Positions 17,618 to 25,714 of a stretch of 64,000 nt of DNA are shown here, piece by piece. Source of the stretch: Pseudomonas mucoides (GTDB lineage: Bacteria > Pseudomonadota > Gammaproteobacteria > Pseudomonadales > Pseudomonadaceae); NCBI RefSeq assembly GCF_015461845.1, contig NZ_JACOPW010000002.1, forward strand, positions 682,001 through 746,000, given 5' to 3'. How positions within the stretch are numbered: the first letter of the stretch is position 1; each line of letters begins with the position of its first letter. Under the pieces are notes generated by a model. The model was given only the letters and a program-made list of their open reading frames with translations, had not been told where the DNA came from and searched no databases. The position numbers and the translations under genes were made by a program.

Positions 17618-18092
17618 CAATGATTATCTCCTGTGCGCACGACTCAACTGGGCGCTGAGGTGCTCATGAGCGGAGTGGGTGTATCTGAACGCTGAAAAAT
17701 CGTTCCCTTGTTATCAAACCGAGCACTACTCAGTGAGGCACGACTCGACAACGTCTGCACCAAACTCGGTTTTCCATTTGCAGGGGCACATTTTGTTGGC
17801 AAACGCAGAACCTTGGTTTGAAGGTCATAAAGGAGCGTTTCTATTGCTAAGCTGACTAGAGAGCTTAGTCCTTCTATTGAGGGTTCATCGATCATCAGGA
17901 ATCCCCGCCACAGTATCCAATGATGATATTGCTGAAAATACAGAGAGCTGTTTTTCGAAAGAACTGGCTAATAGCATAAAGGGATTCGTTGTGACCAAAA
18001 TAAGTCATGAAATCCGCCTACGAGCCCCTACGTTACGACTAACCTAATTGATCAAATCTCCTGTTATAGAAAAATAACAATGAGGCTAGTCG
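17618..18092. other. Divergent regulatory gap, no gene
   Basis: 475 bases between the ATPase gene and tsdB, read in opposite directions. It is AT-richer and must hold both promoters. I found no sigma-54 (GG-N10-GC) element, no CTGCCA palindrome like those near fisR, and no spaced Anr box; a TTGATCAA near 18049 lacks the 4-base spacer. Confidence 0.5.
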
Positions 18093-18728
18093 ATGGAAAT
18101 CTCGCGATGGGCATTAGTTTGTATTTTATCCAGTGCATCTGCGACGCCCGCTTTTGCAGCAGACGCACAAAAAATATTCTCCCAGGGAGGGGCAAATCCA
18201 GGAGCCATAGCCTGTTCAACCTGCCATGGTGCGGACGGTTTAGGCATGCCTTCGGCGGGTTTTCCAAGGCTTGCAGGCCTGCCTGCTGATTACCTGACGA
18301 AGCAAATCTCTGATTTCCGCTCAGGCACTAGAGGCAATCCAATCATGCAGCCCATCGCTCAGGCATTGAGCGAAGACGAGTCAAAAGCCCTCGCAGTGAT
18401 GCTCGCCAAGATGCCAAGTCCAGCGGTAAAACCAGTGAATCGTGCGCACGCAGCAAAAGGCCCCGGAGAAATCCTGGCCCTGAGAGGCGCATGGGATCGA
18501 AATATTCCCGAGTGCGTAGCTTGTCACGGTCCAAGTGGCATCGGTGTCGGTGCCACCTTTCCGCCACTCTCCGGTCAATCGGCTCAGTACCTCAAATCAC
18601 AACTGAATGCCTGGCGGCAGCAAACTCGAAAAAATGATCAAGACGATCTCATGGGCCACATTGCGCGCTCACTCACCGATACCGAGGTCGAGGCTGTTTC
18701 CCAATATTTTGCTGATCTCAGTAAATAG
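18093..18728 (+). CDS. tsdB: Diheme cytochrome c4-type protein, TsdB-like
   Basis: 211 residues with a signal peptide (cut after AFA). Two class I heme motifs, CSTCH (41-45) and CVACH (141-145), one per repeated domain, as in cytochrome c4. It lies 10 bp before a TsdA-type thiosulfate dehydrogenase; in bacteria such as P. stutzeri TsdB is the electron acceptor of TsdA. GAGG lies 8 bases before the ATG. It would pass electrons from thiosulfate to the respiratory chain in the periplasm. Confidence 0.85.
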   Translation: MEISRWALVCILSSASATPAFAADAQKIFSQGGANPGAIACSTCHGADGLGMPSAGFPRLAGLPADYLTKQISDFRSGTRGNPIMQPIAQALSEDESKALAVMLAKMPSPAVKPVNRAHAAKGPGEILALRGAWDRNIPECVACHGPSGIGVGATFPPLSGQSAQYLKSQLNAWRQQTRKNDQDDLMGHIARSLTDTEVEAVSQYFADLSK

Positions 18729-18738
18729 AGGCCTGGCC

Positions 18739-19656
18739 ATGAAATCCATCATCGCTGCACTTATTACTTTGAACATCATATCGATGGCTTGTGCGACTGA
18801 AACTGTAGAACCAACCGCACCACCCAACAGTCCTAATCCAGCTCAGAATAAGGCTGCCACATTTCTCCCGCCCTCGGAGGAGACGCTACCTGACAATGCT
18901 TATGGCCGATTAGTCCAGCAAGGCCGCGCGATCTTTGTCGATACGAAAGCCAACGCATCCGAGTTTGTAGGGAACGGATTAAATTGCACCAACTGCCATT
19001 TAGAACAGGGAAGAAAGGCCGACTCTGCCCCTCTTTGGGGGGCTTACACAATGTACCCGGCCTATCGGAAAAAGAATGACAAGGTCAATACCTACGCTGA
19101 GCGCTTACAAGGGTGCTTTCAGTTCAGCATGAACGGAAAACCGCCTCCAGCTGACAGTCAAGTCATCGCGGCTCTTACCGCATACTCGTACTGGCTCGCA
19201 ACGGGTGCCCCTACAGGACAAGAACTGCCCGGACGTTCTTATCCCGAGATTCCTGAACCTGCCGGAGGTTTTGATCTTGCCAAGGGAAAGGCTATCTATG
19301 CCAAGCAGTGTTCTGTATGCCATGGAGCTGAAGGTGAAGGTCAGAAAGCAGGAAGCGATTATGTGTTTCCAGCACTTTGGGGCAAAGATTCATTCAACTG
19401 GGGTGCGGGGATGCATCGAATCAATACCGCCGCCGGCTTCATAAAATCGAACATGCCCTTGGGTAAGGGTGGAACGCTTTCCTCCGATGAGGCGTGGCAC
19501 GTTGCAGCCTTTATGGACAGTCACGAACGACCAAAAGACCCAAGGATGATTGCCGGCTCTGTCGAGCAGACCCGATTAAAATTTCACGCGAATGATGGGG
19601 TCAATCTCTATGGACAAAATGTGAACGGAGTGGTGGTCGGCCAAGGTACTGAATAA
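18739..19656 (+). CDS. tsdA: Thiosulfate dehydrogenase TsdA (tetrathionate-forming)
   Basis: 305 residues with an N-terminal export signal. Two hemes: CTNCH (83-87) and CSVCH (191-195). The segment after the first heme (GRKADSAPLWGAY, then NDKVNTYAERLQGCFQFSMNG) is the TsdA signature. Cys126 in RLQGCF corresponds to the unusual axial cysteine ligand of the active-site heme, and Met239 in KSNMPLG is a likely ligand of the second heme. It joins two thiosulfates into tetrathionate in the periplasm, giving electrons to TsdB. AGAGG precedes the ATG. Translationally next to tsdB, clearly one operon. Confidence 0.92.
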   Translation: MKSIIAALITLNIISMACATETVEPTAPPNSPNPAQNKAATFLPPSEETLPDNAYGRLVQQGRAIFVDTKANASEFVGNGLNCTNCHLEQGRKADSAPLWGAYTMYPAYRKKNDKVNTYAERLQGCFQFSMNGKPPPADSQVIAALTAYSYWLATGAPTGQELPGRSYPEIPEPAGGFDLAKGKAIYAKQCSVCHGAEGEGQKAGSDYVFPALWGKDSFNWGAGMHRINTAAGFIKSNMPLGKGGTLSSDEAWHVAAFMDSHERPKDPRMIAGSVEQTRLKFHANDGVNLYGQNVNGVVVGQGTE

Positions 19657-19671
19657 GTCATTTCAGACGGA

Positions 19672-19718
19672 ACCAAGCTATCACTGACTGCGCGAGAGCC
19701 ATCATGTTATAGCTTGGT
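19672..19718. repeat. Inverted repeat between convergent tsdA and cyd genes
   Basis: Perfect 10-bp arms ACCAAGCTAT (19672-19681) and ATAGCTTGGT (19709-19718) with a 27-base loop. Position between the convergent tsdA and ybgE ends suggests a transcription stop; there is no T run. Confidence 0.5.
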
Positions 19719-19746
19719 AGTGCTGCATCATCTTCTGTCGTCAATC

Positions 19747-20034
19747 CTAATGTAGAAACTTTACCCCGCCAGCAACTGCAAGTGACGCAATACAGGTCCA
19801 GCCTGAGAAAAGCCAACGCCAAACAAGCCTCTGCGGGACAAAACCAACACCTCTCACAAAAGCCACACTCATGGCTGCGAACAATGCAGTAGCCAGAGCA
19901 TGGTCAGGCTTCCCGTCTGGAGCGGCCATCATGGGAGGATAGAGCGTACAAGCGAGCATGATTGCTATAGCGATAATCAGACTCAGCAAATGAATTTGTG
20001 AGATCGATTGAGGGTTTGCGACACGCGGCATCAT
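19747..20034 (-). CDS. ybgE: Cyd-operon membrane protein, YbgE family
   Basis: 95 residues, about three hydrophobic segments (LLSLIIAIAIMLACTLYP, ALATALFAAMSVAFVRGVGF, WTCIASLAVAGGV). Size, topology and position as the last gene of the cyd operon match the YbgE family. Its ATG overlaps the cydX stop (ATGA). Function in the oxidase is not established. Confidence 0.75.
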   Translation of the reverse strand: MMPRVANPQSISQIHLLSLIIAIAIMLACTLYPPMMAAPDGKPDHALATALFAAMSVAFVRGVGFVPQRLVWRWLFSGWTCIASLAVAGGVKFLH

Positions 20035-20153
20035 GACAGCGTCTCGTCGTTATCGCTCAAGGCTCGGCCAACTTCGTTCTCGCCCCACATCGCATTTAAA
20101 ATAGCCAGTAGCAATGCAAAACCGACTCCCAGCATCCAGGCGAAATACCACAT
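20031..20153 (-). CDS. cydX: Cytochrome bd oxidase small subunit CydX
   Basis: Only 40 residues: MWYFAWMLGVGFALLLAILN then a short polar tail starting AMWGEN. The N-terminal MWYFxWxLG motif, the single membrane helix and the position between cydB and ybgE are diagnostic of CydX, which stabilises the heme-containing core of bd oxidase. The start is 22 bp after cydB and its stop overlaps the ybgE start. Easily missed because of its size. Confidence 0.92.
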   Translation of the reverse strand: MWYFAWMLGVGFALLLAILNAMWGENEVGRALSDNDETLS

Positions 20154-20175
20154 GTTTATTACTCCTTTGCCGGCA

Positions 20176-21312
20176 CTAGTAGGCTGAATGTTCGTTGGCT
20201 TTGATCTGTGCGACGGTGACCTTGCCCCGCATAACGCGATACGCCCACGAGGTGTAAATCACGATGAGTGGCATGAAGATCAACGTGGCCCAAAACATAA
20301 TGGCCAGGCTCAAATGACTGGAGACGCTGTCCCACACAGTAAGGCTTGCCGCAGGCACTGTTGATGACGGCATGATGAATGGAAACATCGACACACCCGC
20401 CGTGCTGATCACTGCGATCACCGCAAGCGATGAGGAAACAAACGCCGAAAGTGTGCGACGCATCATCAGCAACATGGCAGCACCTGCTGCGCCAACCAAG
20501 CCCAGTACGGGCAGCAGCCACAGCAAAGGGTAATGGCCATAGTTGGCCATCCAGGCTCCAGCTTCGCGCACCACGGATTTGCTGAGAATGTCAGGCAGTC
20601 CTGCTGTATCAACTACCGACGTAATGCGATAGCCATCAATCCATTGCAGCCAGATGCCGGCAACAATAAATGAACACACCAGCACGATCGCTGCACCAAC
20701 CCCACCTTTGACTGCCCTCGCCTGGATAACACCTTCAGTGCGATGCGCCAGATAAGCACCGCCCTGCAAGGTGATCATTGCACTACTCACAACGCCGGTC
20801 AGAAGCGCAAAGGGATTCAGCAGTTGCCAGAAACTGCCGGTATAAGTCGATACCAGAAGGTCGTTGAAGTGGAACGGTACACCTTGTAGCAGGTTGCCAA
20901 ACGCGATCCCGAACACCAGGGGCGGCACTGCCCCACCCACAAAGAGTCCCCAATCCCAAGTGCTGCGCCAGGTGGCGTTGTGGATCTTGCTGCGATAGTC
21001 AAAACCCACCGGGCGGAAGAACAGTGCCCAGAGGACCAGAATCATCGCCCAATAGAACCCGCTGAATGCCGTGGCATACACCACTGGCCACGCCGCGAAC
21101 AATGCACCGCCCGCAGTAATGAACCACACCTGATTCCCATCCCAATGTGGACCGACGGTATTGATAACGACGCGACGCTCCATGTCATTGCGGCCAACAA
21201 AGGGCAGCAGCGTACCTACCCCCATATCGTGGCCATCCATGATGGCGAAGCCGATCAGCAATACACCAACCAGTGCCCACCAGATAATTTTCAGGGTGAA
21301 GTAGTCAAGCAT
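20176..21312 (-). CDS. cydB: Cytochrome bd oxidase subunit II
   Basis: 378 residues, about eight to nine membrane helices. The start MLDYFTLKIIWWALVGVLLIGFAIMDGHDMG and the GPHWDGNQVWFITAGGALFAAWP segment are the CydB signature; the full family length is present. It overlaps the cydA stop by 8 bases. With CydA and CydX it forms the quinol oxidase that reduces O2 without proton pumping and, unlike heme-copper oxidases, resists sulfide. Confidence 0.95.
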   Translation of the reverse strand: MLDYFTLKIIWWALVGVLLIGFAIMDGHDMGVGTLLPFVGRNDMERRVVINTVGPHWDGNQVWFITAGGALFAAWPVVYATAFSGFYWAMILVLWALFFRPVGFDYRSKIHNATWRSTWDWGLFVGGAVPPLVFGIAFGNLLQGVPFHFNDLLVSTYTGSFWQLLNPFALLTGVVSSAMITLQGGAYLAHRTEGVIQARAVKGGVGAAIVLVCSFIVAGIWLQWIDGYRITSVVDTAGLPDILSKSVVREAGAWMANYGHYPLLWLLPVLGLVGAAGAAMLLMMRRTLSAFVSSSLAVIAVISTAGVSMFPFIMPSSTVPAASLTVWDSVSSHLSLAIMFWATLIFMPLIVIYTSWAYRVMRGKVTVAQIKANEHSAY

Positions 21313-22876
21313 GGTGGAGTTCCTTCAACTGGGCATCGTGAACATAACGGCCGGTACCGAGGCTGCCAGGACCCTGACGGGCAAACTTGACCATCAGAAA
21401 CATTTCAACCACCAGCAGCACGGTGTAGAAAACGATGAATCCCGCCAGCGAGCCATAGAGATTGTTGACGCTTAGCGTGGATACGCTCATGTGGGTCGGC
21501 AGCACGCCGTAAATGGTCCACGGCTGGCGGCCGTATTCAGCAACGAACCAGCCCAGCTCGCAGGCAATCCATGGCGCAGGCAGCATGCAGAGCGCCCAGC
21601 GCAGTAACCAGCGGCGTCGCGTGCAGGTCGACTTCAAGGTGCTCCAGAAGGCAAGTCCGAAGAGCATGAGCATGGCAAAACCAAGGACTACCATGATCCG
21701 GAACGCCCAGAACATAGGTGTCACGCGCGGTACGGTATCGTTTACGGCTTTTTCGATAATGGCCGGCGTGGCCCGGTTGACGTCCTCGACATACTTCTTG
21801 AGCAGCAGGCCAAAGCCCAGATCGGCTTTGTATTCTTCGAATGTCTTGAGAGCTGCCGAATCGGTGCGATTGGCTCTGACGGCTTCAAGGGCGTTTACGG
21901 CGGTAATGCCTCGGAGAATTCGAGCGCGGTTCTTTTCTTTAATCTCATGAATGCCTGGAATTTGCTTGCTGACTGATCGTGTGCCGATCAGGCCCATGAG
22001 CCATGGCACTTCAACTTCCCAGTTATTTTTGGACTCGGCTTCATTAATACTGGCCACCAATGTCAGGCCCGCCGGCGCAGGCTTCGTTTCCCACATGGCT
22101 TCCATGGCTGCCATCTTGGTTTGTTGTGCCTCACCCACCGTGTAACCAGACTCGTCACCCAACACGATCACACTCAGCACTGATGCCAGACCAAAGGCCG
22201 CCGCCACCCGGAAGCTGCGTTTGGCAAACTCGACATCACGATTCTTGAGCAAATACCAACTGGAAATCGACAGCACAAACATCGAACCGGTGACGTAACC
22301 GGCTGAGACGGTATGTACAAACTTGGCTTGTGCTACTGGATTGAAAACCACCGCCCAAAAATCAACCATCTCCATGCGCATGGTGATGTAACTGAATTCT
22401 GAACCCACCGGGTTCTGCATCCATCCATTGGCGATCAGAATCCACAACGCTGAAAGGTTTGTACCAACAGCCATCAGCAGCGTGACCAGCAAGTGGTGCT
22501 CTTTCTTCAGACGATCCCAACCAAAGAAGAACAGGCCAATCATGGTCGATTCAAGAAAGAACGCCATCATGCCTTCGATTGCCAGTGGGGCTCCGAAGAT
22601 ATCGCCGACATAGTGCGAGTAATACGCCCAGTTGGTACCGAACTGAAATTCCAGGGTAATGCCCGTCGTCACGCCCAGGGCGAAGTTGATGCCGAAGAGC
22701 TTGCCCCAGAAGCGCGTCATGTCTTTCCAGATAACATTACCTGTCATCACATAGACGCTTTCCATAATGACCAGCAGCCAAACCATGCCTACCGTGAGGG
22801 GTACAAAAAGAAAGTGGTAAAGCGCAGTGGCTGCAAACTGCAGCCGAGACAAATCCACCAGGTGTTCTGAAATCAC
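21305..22876 (-). CDS. cydA: Cytochrome bd oxidase subunit I
   Basis: 523 residues. Conserved heme ligands are visible: His in TALYHF (about 21, heme b595), His in FVHTVSAGY (heme b558), Met in TPMFWAFRIMV, and the signature GWFVAEYGRQPW. The periplasmic quinol-binding loop between them is of ordinary length. The GTG start at 22876 is preceded by AGGGG and overlaps the cydP stop (GTGA); a longer frame to 22972 is not supported. Oxidises ubiquinol and reduces O2 to water. Confidence 0.95.
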   Translation of the reverse strand: MISEHLVDLSRLQFAATALYHFLFVPLTVGMVWLLVIMESVYVMTGNVIWKDMTRFWGKLFGINFALGVTTGITLEFQFGTNWAYYSHYVGDIFGAPLAIEGMMAFFLESTMIGLFFFGWDRLKKEHHLLVTLLMAVGTNLSALWILIANGWMQNPVGSEFSYITMRMEMVDFWAVVFNPVAQAKFVHTVSAGYVTGSMFVLSISSWYLLKNRDVEFAKRSFRVAAAFGLASVLSVIVLGDESGYTVGEAQQTKMAAMEAMWETKPAPAGLTLVASINEAESKNNWEVEVPWLMGLIGTRSVSKQIPGIHEIKEKNRARILRGITAVNALEAVRANRTDSAALKTFEEYKADLGFGLLLKKYVEDVNRATPAIIEKAVNDTVPRVTPMFWAFRIMVVLGFAMLMLFGLAFWSTLKSTCTRRRWLLRWALCMLPAPWIACELGWFVAEYGRQPWTIYGVLPTHMSVSTLSVNNLYGSLAGFIVFYTVLLVVEMFLMVKFARQGPGSLGTGRYVHDAQLKELHHA

Positions 22877-23049
22877 TTGCTTGCCCCTTGAGTCGAGGTG
22901 GGTACACCGAAACGGTTGCCGATGGTGTTCGAGTCGACACTGACATGCGAATCCCGGATGAACAGCCACCACAGCACTGTCAGCAGCAGTAGTTTGATCA
23001 CTACTGCCGTGAGCACATGGCGTTGAAGTTGTTTGTCGGAAATGGTCAT
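22873..23049 (-). CDS. Small membrane protein, CydP-like
   Basis: 58 residues: a basic start, one membrane helix (VVIKLLLLTVLWWLFI) and a short polar tail. Size, sequence style and position directly before cydA match the putative small bd-oxidase subunit CydP. The stop overlaps the cydA GTG. ATG 23049 has no clear ribosome site, and the sigma-54 promoter at 23061-23078 would start the transcript within a few bases of it, so translation may be leaderless; ATG 23073 would lie inside the promoter. Confidence 0.7.
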   Translation of the reverse strand: MTISDKQLQRHVLTAVVIKLLLLTVLWWLFIRDSHVSVDSNTIGNRFGVPTSTQGASK

Positions 23050-23060
23050 GTCTATGCAGT

Positions 23061-23078
23061 TAGCACACGGCATGCCAA
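23061..23078 (-). promoter_or_regulatory. Sigma-54 promoter of the cyd operon
   Basis: On the minus strand TTGGCATGCCGTGTGCTA carries the essential GG (-24, 23076/23075) and GC (-12, 23064/23063) exactly 10 bases apart. Consensus is TTGGCACG-N4-TTGCA/T. The start of transcription would be near 23051. The fisR gene and a palindromic activator site lie upstream. Confidence 0.65.
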
Positions 23079-23164
23079 GGGGAATAATCCTGTTTTTATC
23101 GCTTTAAAACAGTTACTTAGAGAATAATCCAGCGGTGCGCGGAATGGGTTGGCAGATCAGTGCG

Positions 23165-23200
23165 CTGCCAATGACTGCCAGTGCCGGCAGTCATTGGCAG
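23165..23200. promoter_or_regulatory. Palindromic enhancer site, probable FisR binding, cyd side
   Basis: Perfect 15-bp inverted repeat, CTGCCAATGACTGCC and its complement, around a 6-base centre (AGTGCC). It contains CTGCCAATG twice, once per strand, and ACTGCC twice, the same elements as the palindrome at 24607-24621. It lies about 110-150 bp before the cyd sigma-54 start point, the usual range for sigma-54 activators. It is also just after the fisR stop, but no T run follows, so an operator is preferred to a terminator. Confidence 0.65.
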
Positions 23201-23223
23201 AATTGCGGCGTGAGCGCTGGCTA

Positions 23224-24549
23224 CTAGGCCAGCCCCTGCTCTTTCAGGCGTCTGTACAAAGTACGCTCACTAATCCCCATGTGCTTGGCCAACTCACTGC
23301 GGGTACCTTTGAAAGTTGCCAGTGCCTGTACCAGCGAGCCGCCGTCGAAAGGAGTTGAAGTAGAGGCCTGAGGAGATGCCAGCACGGATGCCTGGGGCAA
23401 ATGTATGGAGCGGATCACCCCATCGTCAGCAAACAGACTGGCTCTTTCCAGAACATTGCGTAATTCACGGATATTTCCGGGCCAGGAAAACCGCTGCAAT
23501 TGTGCGAGAGCATCCGTATCTATCGTCAGCCGGCGCTTGCCGGAACCGGCACGTTGTAGAAATGAGTTCACCAGCAAACCAATGTCTTCAACCCGGTTGC
23601 GCAAGGGGGGTAACTGAATTGGGAAGGCGCTGATGCGGTAGTACAGATCCTGCCTGAACTCACCTTTTTCCATCATTTTTTCCAATGGTTTGTGGGTCGC
23701 AGCAATTAACCTGAAGTTAGCGTGAAGGGTCTCGACACTCCCTACACGGCGATAGGTGCCCGATTCGATCAGACGCAACAGTTTCACTTGCATGGCCAAC
23801 GGAACATCGCCAATTTCATCGAGAAACAACGTGCCGCCCTGGGCCGTTTCAACCAAGCCAGGTTTACGTGTGGTGGCACCGGTGAATGCTCCTTTTTCAT
23901 GGCCGAACAGTTCGCTCTCAAATAACGTTTCGGTCAATCCAGAGCAATCAACGACGACAAAGGGTCCATTGGCCCGCTCGCTGGTTTCATGTACGGCGCG
24001 GGCGAACAGCTCTTTGCCCGTACCGGACTCGCCTAGCAGCAGCACCGGCAGCATTGAGGGTGCCACCCGCTGCAGCTCCGACAGGGCACGGTTAAAGGCA
24101 GGTGAACGGCCGACCAACCCTTCGTTGCTGGGTCGCGCTGATGCACTGCGGACCAGGGTGAGACGCTCCACATAGGCAGTAATAACACCGTGTTCGTCTA
24201 GAATCGGGCGCAATTCGACGTCGACATGCTCAGGACCGCGAGGCGTGTGGTGAATGTGCAAAACACGATCTGGCCCGCGCATTTCCTGCGCCTTTTTCAT
24301 CGGACAATTCTCACCCGCCTGATCACAAGGGACATCGTAATGGTGTGAGATTTGATAACACTTATGGCCGATAAAGGGTGTGTCAGCGCTGCCAAACTGC
24401 CGCTGATAGGCAGTGTTGGCTGCCAGGATGTTGTAGTCCGGATCGAGCACGATCATTGGCTGGGGTTCGTACTCAAGAAACGAAACAAGTGATTGCACTT
24501 GATCCGTCTGCGCAAGTGAGTGGGCTGGGGTGGGCAGGATAGTCTTCAT
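23224..24549 (-). CDS. fisR: Sigma-54-dependent sulfane-sulfur-responsive activator, FisR type
   Basis: 441 residues: an N-terminal PAS-like sensor domain (about 20-130), a central AAA+ domain with Walker A GESGTGKE, the sigma-54 contact loop GAFTGA and Walker B TLFLDEIG, and a C-terminal Fis-type helix-turn-helix ([19 protein letters not shown]). The sensor has three cysteines, C64, C75 and C82; spacings 11 and 7 equal those of C53, C64 and C71 in FisR of Cupriavidus pinatubonensis, which react with polysulfide to switch on sqr and pdo. ATG 24549 follows CAGGAG. It is divergent from pdo-sqr and upstream of cydPABX, both with sigma-54 promoters. Confidence 0.88.
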   Translation of the reverse strand: MKTILPTPAHSLAQTDQVQSLVSFLEYEPQPMIVLDPDYNILAANTAYQRQFGSADTPFIGHKCYQISHHYDVPCDQAGENCPMKKAQEMRGPDRVLHIHHTPRGPEHVDVELRPILDEHGVITAYVERLTLVRSASARPSNEGLVGRSPAFNRALSELQRVAPSMLPVLLLGESGTGKELFARAVHETSERANGPFVVVDCSGLTETLFESELFGHEKGAFTGATTRKPGLVETAQGGTLFLDEIGDVPLAMQVKLLRLIESGTYRRVGSVETLHANFRLIAATHKPLEKMMEKGEFRQDLYYRISAFPIQLPPLRNRVEDIGLLVNSFLQRAGSGKRRLTIDTDALAQLQRFSWPGNIRELRNVLERASLFADDGVIRSIHLPQASVLASPQASTSTPFDGGSLVQALATFKGTRSELAKHMGISERTLYRRLKEQGLA

Positions 24550-24606
24550 CGTGGCTCCTGAGAATCCATCCATCCTGCGATGACACTGCCACCTCTGTCA
24601 ACGCGG

Positions 24607-24621
24607 ACTGCCAATGGCAGT
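24607..24621. promoter_or_regulatory. Palindromic enhancer site, probable FisR binding, pdo side
   Basis: ACTGCCAATGGCAGT is a perfect palindrome around a central A, about 100-135 bp upstream of the pdo transcription start predicted from the sigma-54 promoter. It shares CTGCCAATG with the longer palindrome before cyd. Confidence 0.65.
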
Positions 24622-24715
24622 AAATCCCGGTGAATATAGAAAAGATCAAACCACCTGTAGGAAATAAACTGAATAAAATCATACAGATAAAAGCATATCT
24701 TTGTGTGGGCAGGGC

Positions 24716-24733
24716 CTGGCAGACTTATTGCTA
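24716..24733 (+). promoter_or_regulatory. Sigma-54 promoter of pdo-sqr
   Basis: CTGGCAGACTTATTGCTA contains GG (24718-24719) and GC (24730-24731) 10 bases apart and a TTGCT -12 element. Predicted start near 24743, leaving a leader of about 44 bases before the pdo ATG. Confidence 0.75.
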
Positions 24734-24786
24734 TGTCAGTCCTTAGTGAGAGCGGCTTGGTAAAAGCCCCCCTAAGGAGACAGGTC

Positions 24787-25665
24787 ATGAGCGTAAAACT
24801 TCGCGTCGAAGGATTCTTCGATTCTGCTACCAATACCGTCAGCTATCTTGTGCTGGATGAGGCCTCCCACCACTGCGCTTTAATAGACAGCGTGCTGGAT
24901 TACGACCCTAAGTCCGGTCACACCGCCACAACGTCTGCCGACAGGTTGATCGCGAGGGTGAACGAACTCAAGGCGAAGGTTGACTGGATTCTGGAGACCC
25001 ACGTCCACGCAGACCATCTCACGGCAGCGCCCTACCTGAAGGAAAAGCTCGGCGGAAAAATAGGGATCGGCAGCCAGATTTCGACGGTGCAGGAGGTGTT
25101 CGGCACTCTGTTCAATACAGGTCGAGATATGGCCCGCGACGGGAGTCAGTTCGATCACCTGTTCGTCAATGACGAGCCGTTCGCCATTGGCACGCTGCAA
25201 TGCCATGCGCTCCATACACCGGGCCATACACCCGCCTGTATGACTTATGTGGTTAGCGATGGCGCCGAAACGGCTGCATTTGTCGGCGACACCTTGTTTA
25301 TGCCGGACTACGGGACTGCACGCTGTGACTTTCCCGGTGGAAATGCTCGCACGCTGTTCCAGTCAATTAACAAGGTGCTGAGCCTGCCGGCCAATACCTT
25401 GCTCTACATGTGCCACGACTATCAGCCGGGTGGCCGCGAGGTGCAATTCGTCAGTACCGTTGCCGACCAGCGCGCCCACAACGTTCACGTCCGTAATGGC
25501 ATCAGTGAGGAGGAGTTTGTGGCGATGCGCACAAAGCGCGATGCATCGATGGAAATGCCGACACTGATCCTGCCATCGGTTCAGGTCAACATGCGCGCCG
25601 GGCACTTGCCTGAGCCGGAAGCGAACGGGACGCGCTACCTGAAAATCCCGCTCAACGTCGCCTGA
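24787..25665 (+). CDS. pdo: Persulfide dioxygenase (metallo-beta-lactamase fold)
   Basis: 292 residues. Iron-binding motif THVHADH (71-77), then HTPGH (143-147) and GDTLFMPDYG followed by ARCDFPGG, the pattern of ETHE1-type persulfide dioxygenases rather than glyoxalase II. It would oxidise glutathione persulfide with O2 to sulfite and glutathione in the cytoplasm. AAGGAG precedes the ATG. It stands behind a sigma-54 promoter, divergent from fisR, and 49 bp before the SQR fusion gene; this is the fisR-pdo-sqr arrangement. Confidence 0.9.
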   Translation: MSVKLRVEGFFDSATNTVSYLVLDEASHHCALIDSVLDYDPKSGHTATTSADRLIARVNELKAKVDWILETHVHADHLTAAPYLKEKLGGKIGIGSQISTVQEVFGTLFNTGRDMARDGSQFDHLFVNDEPFAIGTLQCHALHTPGHTPACMTYVVSDGAETAAFVGDTLFMPDYGTARCDFPGGNARTLFQSINKVLSLPANTLLYMCHDYQPGGREVQFVSTVADQRAHNVHVRNGISEEEFVAMRTKRDASMEMPTLILPSVQVNMRAGHLPEPEANGTRYLKIPLNVA

Positions 25666-25714
25666 CGTTGCCTTCCCCACAATACGCATAAAAAAAACCA
25701 TAACGGAGTCACTT

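Noticed and set aside
17644..17895. 83-codon minus-strand frame upstream of the ATPase gene
   Set aside because: Low-complexity Ser/Leu-rich product and no ribosome site; more likely regulatory DNA.
18049..18056. TTGATCAA before tsdB as an Anr box
   Set aside because: The half sites touch; the required 4-base spacer is missing.
23165..23200. Palindrome after fisR as an intrinsic terminator
   Set aside because: No T run on either side and it shares its core with the palindrome at 24607, so an activator site explains it better, although a dual role is possible.
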